In this document: piece after piece, positions 34,801 to 43,159 of the stretch
How the letters are laid out: each line of letters begins with the position of its first letter
How positions within the stretch are numbered: the first letter of the stretch is position 1
NCBI GenBank assembly: GCA_905221605.1
Contig: CAJNDS010002157.1
Span: 62,001-126,000 of the forward strand
Reading direction: 5' to 3'
Length of the DNA: 64,000 nucleotides
Origin: Symbiodinium natans
Lineage: Eukaryota; Sar; Dinophyceae; Suessiales; Symbiodiniaceae
The notes under the pieces: model-generated
Database searches by the model: none
Seen by the model: the letters and a program-made list of their open reading frames with translations, nothing else
Told to the model about the DNA's origin: nothing
Position numbers and translations under genes: made by a program

Positions 34801-37800
34801 GATATGTGTTGCAAGGCGGCCGGGCATTGGAAACGAAAGTACTGCGAGCGAAGCGTGCTTGATTCTCGCTGTCCAGTGCATACAAGGTAATCAACCATTC
34901 AACGGGTGGACTCTGAACCCTAAACCCTACTTTGCAGTACTGCCTGGAAAAGAAGTTATATGTTTTTAAGGTATAAGTAGCTATAATAGGAACCCAGAAC
35001 CATCAAAAGGTATCAAAGGGTAGTACTCCAACACCCAGAAAACCCTGTTTGCAAAACCCTGAACTCATACCCTAGAGCCCCCGCACCCATAAGCCCATCT
35101 TGCAGGCTCTAACCAGACAACAAGAAAGTGCCGCTTCGGACCAAGACTCATAGAGGCCCTAAGCCCCAAAGACATACTGAATCCCCAACCCCACATACTG
35201 AACCCTTAAACCTCTAAACTCCTAAGCCCCTACACCCCTAAGCCCCTACACCCCTAAACCTCTAAAGCCCTCAACCCCTAAACCCGCGACGGTCAGTGGG
35301 CCTTGCAACGTTCCAAAGCCTCATCCAGTCCAATGGAAGCTCGAGCATCTGTGCGTGCCTCGCAATGGCAACGGCATCTTTCCAGGGGTTCTTACGGAAC
35401 TCGAACATCAGTTGCCCCAATGGTTTAGGGCTTCGGGCATTTAAGGCTTTATTAAGGGGTATCAGGAGGGATCCCAGAAGGGACCCTTAATCTTATTCCC
35501 CTATATAACCATTATACATACCTCATATACTACCGATATACCTAAGTAGCCCCTAAATAATCTCCTTGAGTCCCTTAAGTTTAAGGTAGAGTTGCAAAAA
35601 AAAATCAAGTTTAGGGTAGAGTATCCCTATACAAGGCTTGCGACTGGCCCTCAGAAAGATTCAACGAATAAAATTGGACTCGGCAATTTGAGCCTGCCCC
35701 CCGAAACCCTTTCAAAAGCCCTTGTCAGCCCTGAACCCTAAACGACCCTCAGCCCTAAGCCCTCAGCCCTAAGCCCTAGACACTAAACCCCCCCGCCCCC
35801 CCCAGACGCGTTCCGGGGTGCCATGATGCAGATGTCCCAGGGACCTTCGTCCCGGGCGTCGCACGCAGCTTTGACGCGCGCAAGAGCCTGCGAGGGGTCT
35901 TCCGCAGAGGTTTCCATACCGTTTCAAGGTTGGGGTTTAGGGTTTGGGGTTTATATAGGGGTTTAAGGTTTAGGGTTTAGGGGTTTGGGGTCTAATTAGG
36001 GTTTAGGGGTTTAATTAGGGTTTAGGCTTAGCAACAGAGGGTTGTCCTCGGCCCTTCTTTGACCCTCAATTCAGGTTTGTTTATCTGAAAAGGGGCCTAT
36101 GAGACTTGGAAAGAAGATAGTTGGAGGCGTCTTCCTTGCGGTGGCCACAGTCCACCTCTTCCTTCACCCCAACTTCCGGCCCAACAAATTTCTGAGCAAC
36201 CCTAGACTACCCTAAACCCTAATTAAACCCTATATGCTCTACCAATGTTAAACCCCAAACATTGGCCAGTACTCCGTAAAACTCCTAAGCTTCCCCGTTC
36301 CCCTTCAGGACTTCATAACTCCAAGAAGCCTCTCCATTCAAAAAGCACGTGCACAAACTCTGCTGCAAAAGCCTTTTCGCCACCTACTTACAGAGCAAAC
36401 AAGCCCTCAGCCCTCAAACCTAAAACCCTCAGCCCTTGGCTAGGAAACCCGCAGGCCAAAACCTTGGAACCCTAAACCCTAAACCCTAAACGCTAACCCC
36501 TAACCCCTATAACCCGAAACCCTACACCCTACACCCTAACACTTCATCGCAGACCTCGGCGCGGCTGACCACCATGGTCCCTTTTGTGTGCCCACAGCGC
36601 TTGGGGGCCACCTCAGGTATGCTTAACAGATGACCCTAAACCCTAAGCCCTAAGCCCTAAGCCCTGAACCCTGATAGTTCTGGCTCAGGGGCTTGTTTGG
36701 TGTTGGAGGGCTTCAGGGTTCAAGGGCTCAAGATAGGGTTTAGGGTTTAGACAGGGGGTTGGACTCTGTTCATCGAACTCGGCACATCATCAGTAATTAT
36801 GCGCTACTAAGAAGCAAGCCTTATGGCTCTGAAGCCCTTAAACCCGAAACCCTAACCCCTAAGCCCGAAACCCGAAACCCTAGCCCTAAATCCTAAACCC
36901 TAAACCCTAAACCCTAAACCCTAAACCCTAGCCCTAAACCCTAAACCCCTACAACGAAGCCCTGCCTGGTCTTCGATCATGACGCCGGACCTGGGAGTAG
37001 GGGTATAGACGCAAGCCTTCAGGCATTCACCGAAACCAACAGCTGCCAAAGCAGTTCATATAAACCCTAAACCCTAAACCCTAAACCCTACACCCTAAAC
37101 CCTGAGTCTCTAGAGGATGGAAGACATGATCTTACAAGTTGTTGAGGAAGAATAGAAGGGACTGAGACAGACATCCCCTAATTCATTGCTCTACTACGAG
37201 CCGAGAAGCCTTGAGGCAAGCCACCCTAGACCCCTCCAACCACACCCAAACCCTAATGACCCTAAACCCTTTTTTGAACCCAGACTCTGTACGCTGGGGC
37301 GATGACAATTCCATCGACTTACAGACTTACATCCAAGAACACTAAATGCGGCATCCAAGAGAGTCAGCACGCAACCTCAACTAACCCTAAGCCCCAAACC
37401 CCAAACCCCAAACCCTAAACCAACCACTCGGCAGTAGGTTGCCCCGGTCCCCCCAACCTCTTAAAGGTTCGGGGGGGGGGGGGTGGGGTACTTGGAGGTT
37501 CAGGTACTTATAACCACAATTACAACTGTACTTATAAGCCCCCCTAAGTCCCCGAAGTAGGTTATAAGTAGGTTTCTGATTGTGGTTACAAGTACCCATG
37601 AACCTCCAAGTAGGGATTTGGCAGCCTCTCAAGGTCTCAGAGGATTTACGGTTTAGGGTTGGCTGAACTGGGCCTCGCAGGATGCAAATCTGAGGCATAG
37701 GGTTTAGGGTTTAGGGTATAGGGTTTAGGGTTTAAAGTTCGGGGTTTCGGGGTTTCGGGTTTCGGTTTAAGGTCTCAGGAGACCCTGATGTTTAGCCTGT

Positions 37801-40800
37801 GCCACAGTGCTTCCCAGCTCTGAAGGTTGGGAGCCACAGCGGCCAACTGTCAGATCCCTAAAGCCTGAGCCCTAAACCGACCCGAAACCCTAAACCCTAA
37901 ACCCTAAACCCTAAACCCCAAACCCCAAACCCTGAATCCTTCTTTTGTAAGGTTTCCGAAGGTTGCTTCATCATAATCCGCAGACTGCTGGGTTTGGGGA
38001 TGCTGAGGTACCCCTTCAAAGTCCCCACGCAGTGCCGTCGATGAAGGTGCTAAGTTTGTTGGGTTACGGGGTCTCTCTCACAATTTTTTCTTGGAGGCTA
38101 CAGACATAGCGAGTGCTTTGCACTCTAATCAAGGGTTTGAGGGTTTAGGGTCTTAGGGTTTAGGGAAAGTCTAGGGTTTAGGGTTTTAAGAGCCCAAGGG
38201 ACATACCAGCTTGGGCATATCCCCGCACCGTGCGCTTCACGTTCACCGCGTTGCCGTAGCCTAGGCCACATTCGTCGGAAAAGCAGCCCTCCCCCTTGTA
38301 TTGGGAATCTGCCAACGCCCGCCACTATCAAATACATGTTCCGATTATTCAAGCAGTTCCAATTGGGGTTTTCTGTCGTTCTGCCAGTGGGAGTTCGGGT
38401 TGGGGATGTACTTTGGCCCTGACGAGCGAAGGGCTGCGGGCCGAGAACAAGGGAGCAGCTTGGGAAAACAACTTGTTTCAGGGCTGTAGGCCCTCGCACT
38501 TCGAGCCCTCGTGGCTATACGCCCTTACTCAGCTCCATAGCCCAAAGCGACGTGTTTCAACGACAAGTCCTCCGAAATCCTCAGAAACACACTCTCGGAG
38601 AAATCCTAAACCCTATAAACCCTATTTTTCGAGCAAAGCAGCAACTCAAGCCCTACAGCTTAAAGTTTAGGGTCCAGGGGGGTCAAAAGGCAGCCTCACA
38701 AACCCCCCAAAAAATCAAAGCGCAGCTGTCCGGGCCTCAAACGGTTCAGGGCTTCCGAGGCTACACCCTAAACCCTAAACCCTAAACCCTAAACCCTAAG
38801 CCCTATCCCCTAGCCCCTGAACCCTAAACCCTAAACCCTAAACCGCTTCTGTTCTCTCCTGAAACCTGAAATCCCAAAACTGCGACCGCGGGGCCCGTGT
38901 CCCCGTCGCCAATGCAGCAAATGCTCTCCAAGGATCCACAGATGCGGAACGCAGCATCCAGCATCTCCTCATACATACAAAAAAGATACATACATTGGCT
39001 CTATATGTGCATAGAAATATACACATATAAATAAATAAATTAAGTAATTAATTAATTAAATTAATAGATAGATAGATATATATATATATATAAGCACAGA
39101 TGGAAACAACAAACGTGTTCAGTACGTAAGTTCCAGAGCTTAGCGGGCAACTCGGCCAAATTGGGTTTGGGTTGCTGGCTTGGAGGGGGGTTGCCTTCCT
39201 GGCCTCAAAGGAATAGAGAGGGCATTTCAGGCTGGGATCAGCTGTCAGATTCACACAGGGCATGGCCACCCCCTCCCAGCCCCACCCCCTCCAAGAAATG
39301 GACAAACAAAGTCGCAGCACCCTAAACCCTAAACCCTAAACCCTAAATGCGGCTTGGGGCCTGGTAGGACACCAGCTGGCAGTCGGCGAAGCCATGCACT
39401 GCGCTCACACCAAAGCCCGTCATGAAGGTGAGCTCAAATCCTTGGTCCCGCAGGCTTCTTAGGATCGTGGCCTTCAGGATTTAGGGGTTAGGGGTTTAGG
39501 GTTTAGGGTTTCAGAACCCCACCAGTACCCTAGAAGCTCCGAGGAAAAGCCTGCAAGGCCCTACGACCACTAAACCCTAAACCCTAAACCCTCAACCCTA
39601 AACGACTTCAGGTCCCCTTTCGTAGCCGCGGGGCCCATGCGCTCGATGAGGCGGGCAGTGAGGCCGTCATAGCCTTGGCGCGGCTTTGAGTGCTCCACCA
39701 GAAAACCCTAAACCGTAAACTCTAAACCCTGAACCCTACACCCTAAAACCACAAACTGTTTGCCCTAAACCCTAAACCCTAAACCTCCCATCGTCTGAAG
39801 CCAAAGGTTCTGAGTGCCATAGGTGTGCCATGGGTGTGCCTTAGACCCAACCGCCCTACCTGACTTTAACCAAACCCTAAGCCGAAAACCTCACACCCCA
39901 CGTAAATCAAGATTCAAAGGCTCCTGGGGATCTCGCTGGACATCCTTTGCAGGGGTACCTCTTTTAAAGATTCACTACGGGCCTAGAGGGGTCCGGGGCA
40001 CGGTACCGCTGTTTAAAGCAACACCTCCCAATCATGAGGGGCACACATGCCGATTTGACATCCTACTCGCACAGGAGCCAGTCTGAAATGTCGCGAAAGT
40101 CTTCTAAACGATGCATTCGGAGGTGAGCCCTTACGTCCTGGGGCTGATGATGCAACAGGTGCTGCATGTAAGACTGGGCCACTTGAAGCTCGCAGTCGTC
40201 AACGTGCCCACGCCAAGGCGTGACTTTAAGTAGGTTATGTATGCTAGCACCATCCACATGCTTGCCTGCTTCCACACCGACGCAGGTCAAGTGCACAAGA
40301 GAATCTCTGCGAAAGGTCCTGCCCAATGTCTCAGATGCTGACAAGACCGACGCAAGATTCTTCATGTGCATGTGAACCTGTGAGCCATCGTGGCGACAGG
40401 AGGGGCGCTTCTCCCCAAAGCTTTCATCGAAAACCCACAGCCGGCGGCCAGTTCGAGATTCTTTGAGCACAAATCCGTGAGCACGTTGCCGCTGGAGCCA
40501 AGAACATCCTGTGGCCTTCTCTAGCAGCTCCTTGACCACCCGGAAAGAGTCGCTGCCAGAAAAACTGGTGCAAAAGCCCAGTTGACAGCGACCAGCATCC
40601 TGCTGCCGCAGGAGGAAACGGAGGAACTCGGCCGCCAGCGGCCGGTACTTTACGTGCTCGATGTCCCCTGTCTTGCTCCGGCGAGAGCTCAGGAGTGTCT
40701 TCAAATCCAGGAGAACCTCAGCTGTTCCTAGTGTATGTAATCAAGGCATGACTCGACTCGTTTTATGGTCCGAATGTAACCACCTAAGAGAAAGAGAAGG

Positions 40801-42765
40801 ACGACCGACCACGTGCAGCAACAATGCCACGCCTAGACATTACGTATACAGTCTTGGGGAAAGGGAGAATGCGAGACGATCGAGGAACCAGGTAAACACC
40901 ACTGGCACCTGGCCCATCAACTTGCCCATCCAGCCTGACCCTGCCATCTGCAGCCACAGATTTTGCCCCATCGGCTGCGGCCTCGCCAGCCACTGACTTC
41001 GGCCTCATGAGGCTCACCAGGCTTGAGTCCGTGGTGGCGGTCTCACTCACAGCATCGGAGCTGGTGAAGATGTCGGACTCAGCAGCTCTTTGCGGGCAGT
41101 GGGGGCAGCCGCGTTCACGGCAGCGCCGGCCTCGGCAAAGAAAGATCCGAGTGGGCCGGCCACCCAGTCGACCTAGGCAGTTGCTCTGTGGGCATTGAAA
41201 AATGTGGATGCTGCGGGCACCGCAGAAGTCATGGTAGAAGCACTTCTCCATGGCAAGGCCCAAGCTGGAGGCTGAATTTAGATTGCCTTCTGAAGTAGGT
41301 CCTTGCATGGTGCTAACTTGCAACGGTTCCAAGGAGGGATACGCGTGAACTTCTGAAGCAAAATCTTGACTACGACGCATGCCGCCTGGCAGCTCCTTGC
41401 CCCATCTATTCCCCTAGGCTCTCCCTAATCCCTAAACTCTAAACCCGAAACCCTAAACCCTAAACCATGAACCCTGAACCCTACTAGTCTCCTTGTATGG
41501 AAGCTAGACAAGCTGAGCCTGAAGCTGCAACGAATGGCGCCGACAGCTTGGAGCCAGTACTAGACCCAAGGGTAGCCTAGCAATGACAGGGGTTTAGGGT
41601 TTAGGGTCTAGGGTTTAGGGTTTAGGGTTTAGGGTTTAGGGTTTAGGGTTTAGGGTTTAGGGTTTAGGGTTTAGGATTTAGGGTTTGGGGGTGTCCCAGG
41701 AATGAAAAAAGGGGCCTTTTTGGTTTAAAGGGGCTTTTCGGGGAACCTAAACACTCAAACAAGAGGGAATAAGGGCCTACTCCGGGTCCGAGAGTACTTT
41801 GTTTTTATAGCTTGGGGTTTAGGGTCTTGGTGGCCCAGTAGCTAAAAGATAATGAAGGTACCGGTGCCTTTTTGGAGGCTGGGTTACTATTTCGGGAACC
41901 TAGAACCAAAAAAGGAGCGAAAGGGTACCGCAACCACCCAAGGGGTGAGGGTTGAGGGCTTCGACGCTCGCACTTGCACATGCCCGAGGGTCTGCAGTCA
42001 TGGTTTCATCGCTCACACGCGACAGGCAACGTAGCAAAAGGGCTACTTCATGTCTTGTCGTGTCCCTCAACAGTAGATCCCGTCGAACCTGTTGTAGTAC
42101 TAAACCCCAAACCCCAAACCCCAAACCCCAAACCCCAAACCCCAAACCCCAAACCCTAAACCCTAAACCCTAAACTCTAAACCCTAAACCCTAAACCCTA
42201 AACCCTGAACCCTAAACCCTAAACCCCAAGCCCAGCAAGGCCAGCGGCAGCATGGCATGACGATGATACCTTTGCGCTCGGCCAGCAGCTTCCGAAGCCT
42301 CGTGGGGTTTAGGGCTGGGCCCTTTATGAAAGGGGTTTAGGGTTTGGGGTTTAGGGTTTAGGGTTTAGGGCTTGGGGTTTAGGGTTTAGGGTTTGGGGCT
42401 TGGGGTTTAGGGTTGGGGGTTTAGGGTTCTTTCGTGACAGCTACCTGTGACAAGGCGAAGCTGGCATGACGAGTGGAGGGATGCTGAGATCATGGGGGCG
42501 TGGGGACCTGGTGCCGAAAACACTCCAGAGACTCTTCTGCCCCTTACTAGGCTTTTAAGCACTATATTCCTTGGATCATGTCAGCTAGGACCCGTATTGT
42601 ATGGTAGGCAACTTTTCGTAACTAAGGGGTCTTGGGGATCTTCGGGGTACAAACATACCTCGCAGCCTGCCTGGCGGCAGGTGTTCCAGTTCCCTCGGAA
42701 CGTGGCCGCCGGGGCTCCGAACCATTGGCCACGACCTCAACGCTGTCAGGTGTTTTTTTGGGTTC
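28076..42765 (-). CDS. PEP mutase / isocitrate lyase superfamily enzyme, at least 15 exons
   Basis: Minus-strand exons with checked phase: 42659-42765, 42249-42298 (LRKLLAERKGIIVMPC), 39635-39673 (YDGLTARLIERM), 39361-39440 (ELTFMTGFGVSAVHGF), 38895-38967 (ESICCIGDGDTG), 38207-38260 (YGNAVNVKRTVRGYAQA), 36966-36990 (SGVMIEDQ), 36555-36611 (VAPKRCGHTKGTMVVSRAE), 35822-35887 (ALARVKAACDARDEG), 35302-35358 (ARTDARASIGLDEALERCK), 32913-32951 (AFVQAGADITFLE), 32309-32337 (APRSEEEMV), 30837-30867 (YCSEVPGYKM), 30370-30430 (VNMLPSGKTPFLPHERLHQI), about 29835-29883 (FAIAAYPLTLLSAGL) and a last exon near 28076-28135 (ELDFDTLKDIVGF, TAG at 28076-28078). MPC, DGDTGYGN, IEDQ, KRCGH, ARTDA, AGAD, FLEAP, NML.GGKTP and AYPLTLL are the family's usual order. 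KRCGH holds the catalytic cysteine; GDGDTG and IEDQ are metal-site regions. The family cleaves or forms C-C or P-C bonds in small 2-oxo acids; the substrate here cannot be set. Most donors are GC. One 3n+1 exon between 38,207 and 36,990 and the region before the last exon are not resolved. Confidence 0.88.
28837..28911. repeat. (TA)n, then poly-T, then poly-G
   Basis: TTATATATATAT, about 15 T, GTTGTT, then about 18 G. Same T-then-G order as 32,378-32,426 and, in reverse complement, three other sites. Lies in an intron of the PEP mutase-like gene. Confidence 0.9.
29156..29308. mobile_element. Palindromic element with CTGGTTCTTAGTAGGG ends
   Basis: Left end CTGGTTCTTAGTAGGGAA pairs with right end TTCCCTACTAAGAACCAG. 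Inside, GGTACCCTATATAATCC occurs near both ends. On either strand the ends offer a GT donor (G|GTTCTTAG) and an AG acceptor (AACCAG|). On the minus strand it lies between two open stretches (ELANFEPPKFSL and LQSPSALAWASETESS). Confidence 0.8.
29634..29777. repeat. TTTAGGG array, 20 units
   Basis: Uninterrupted TTTAGGG, 20 units, between candidate 3' exons of the PEP mutase-like gene. Confidence 0.98.
29995..30095. repeat. (GA)n and GAGC microsatellite
   Basis: GAGAGAGAGACAGGGAGAGAG with GAGCGAGCGAGC at 30,066-30,090. Open frames through it are artefacts of the repeat. Confidence 0.9.
31535..31720. mobile_element. AT-rich element with internal direct repeat
   Basis: GGTCCCTTTATAAATATACTATAA followed by CCCCAAAACCCTATT occurs at about 31,576 and 31,651. 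It starts GGGGTCGGAATAA, a phrase also at 26,238 and, in reverse complement, near 33,945. Intron of the PEP mutase-like gene. Confidence 0.55.
32160..32308. repeat. CCCTAAA array at the donor side of an exon
   Basis: Degenerate then perfect CCCTAAA. In sense orientation the intron starts GCAGGGTTTAGGG, so the GC donor of the APRSEEEMV exon abuts the array. Confidence 0.85.
32378..32426. repeat. Poly-T then poly-G tract
   Basis: About 12 T followed by about 35 G broken by one C. In an intron. Confidence 0.95.
33029..33096. repeat. TTTAGGG array, 10 units
   Basis: Lies 78 bases beyond the acceptor of the AFVQAGADITFLE exon. Confidence 0.97.
33688..33800. mobile_element. Inverted-repeat element with TCCATTTGTAG ends
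   Basis: TCCATTTGTAGTACTATT at the left is matched, with one change, by AATAGTGCTACAAATGGA at the right. About 112 bases in total, in a long intron. Confidence 0.7.
34960..35042. mobile_element. Repeat shared with 10,305-10,392
   Basis: Both read GTA(T/C)AAGTAGCT.TAATAGGAAC, C.CAGAACCA, then AAAG.(G)TAGTACTCCAA.ACCCAG. Ends not defined. Confidence 0.6.
35448..35590. mobile_element. Second copy of the 26,495-26,665 element
   Basis: Same block order: AGAAGGGACCCTTAATCTTAT, CCCCTATATAACC, TATACCTAAGTAGCCCCTA, CCTTGAGTCCCTTAAG. Confidence 0.6.
37490..37611. mobile_element. ACTTGGAGGTTC inverted-repeat element
   Basis: Left half ACTTGGAGGTTCAGGTACTT, right half AGTACCCATGAACCTCCAAGT; inner ATAACCACAATTACAAC pairs with GATTGTGGTTAC. 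The best preserved copy of the family; preceded by a G12 run. Confidence 0.85.
40063..41380 (-). CDS. FCP1/NIF-like HAD domain protein nested in an intron, degraded active site
   Basis: Two long minus-strand frames. The first (41380-40784, start ATG) has a cysteine cluster with spacings C-x5-C, C-x4-C, C-x4-C and C-x2-C (CRGRRCRERGCPHC), possibly zinc binding. The second (to TAG at 40063-40065) reads EVLLDLKTLLSSRRSKTG, YRPLAAEFLRFLL, LGFCTSFSGSD, KNLASVLSASE, HNLLKVTPWRGHVDDCEL and QDVRAHL, the order of FCP1-homology phosphatases (RNA polymerase II CTD and related substrates). The DxDxT motif is replaced by DLKTL and the late acidic pair is missing, so catalysis is doubtful. The frames join through a short intron between about 40,890 and 40,730. 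The whole gene lies between two exons of the PEP mutase-like gene (39,673 and 42,249), same strand. A minus-strand island at 41,957-42,099 (VRRDLLLRDTTRHEVALLL) may be its first exon. Confidence 0.65.
41591..41690. repeat. TTTAGGG array, 14 units
   Basis: Nearly perfect; upstream of the nested gene. Confidence 0.97.
41884..41926. mobile_element. GGGAACC..AACCAAAAA..AGGGTACC repeat
   Basis: Shares this phrase order with 57,150-57,212 and 58,708-58,770, which also share CATAAGGGAACC and GGGTACC(G/A)CTGGGCTACCAAG. A looser relative is at 41,700-41,790. Confidence 0.55.
42103..42235. repeat. CCCCAAA then CCCTAAA array
   Basis: Seven CCCCAAA units followed by CCCTAAA. It abuts the GC donor of the LRKLLAERKG exon; TTTAGGG/TTTGGGG at 42,303-42,430 lies on the other side. 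Confidence 0.95.
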
Positions 42766-43089
42766 CTCGGGGTGTGAAAGCTTCGTCCTGCTGTTTTGGG
42801 CCTTTGTAGGCTGCAACATCAGGGTGCTATCGAGTGGAAGGACACAGCCAAAGATATGGATGATGAATGAACCTACCACTTGGCAGATATTCATACTTTC
42901 CTGCAAACCGTCCAAGACAGTGCAGTTGGATTCGGTGGCATTTGGGTGTTTCCTAAAAACAGGTACCCCAAGAGACAAAAAATCACCCTTGGCAGGCTGC
43001 AAAATTCAAATTTTCAGCTACTTTATTAAGAGGCCTATGAAACCCCAACGGCTATGGATCGAAGCTCGGAGGAAAGAACCAAAGACACC

Positions 43090-43122
43090 CCCCCCCCCCC
43101 AAAAAAAAAAAGAAAAAAAAGA
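43090..43122. repeat. Poly-C then poly-A tract
   Basis: About 12 C then about 12 A with AAAGAAAAAAAAG: the reverse complement of the poly-T/poly-G tracts. Confidence 0.95.
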
Positions 43123-43159
43123 GAAGGGGTTTAGGGCTTAGGTCGGAAACCCTCAAAAA

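Larger units (their letters stand above)
33100..35290. other. Long intron of the PEP mutase-like gene
   Basis: Holds the TIR element above, CCCTAAA at 34,142-34,198, TTTAGGG at 34,338-34,385, (GT)n at 34,412-34,440, a CCCTAAG/CCCTGAG array at 34,600-34,760, and an element at 34,960-35,040 (ATAAGTAGCTATAATAGGAAC) that matches 10,310-10,390. Minus-strand open stretches at 33,480-33,600 and 34,255-34,340 (MKLQSVAACTPTDASLLNV) may be coding, but no model is supported. Confidence 0.5.

Noticed and set aside
35296-35490. Plus-strand 64-codon frame (MGLATFQSLIQSNGSSS)
   Set aside because: Shadow of the ARTDARASIGLDEALERCK exon on the minus strand.
41952-42173. Open frames ending in NPKPQTPNPKP
   Set aside because: Translation of CCCTAAA/CCCCAAA repeats; the same artefact occurs at many arrays.
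42632-43141. 169-codon plus-strand frame
   Set aside because: It covers the minus-strand exon 42,659-42,765, intron sequence and a poly-C/poly-A tract; the minus-strand exon joins the next exon in phase.
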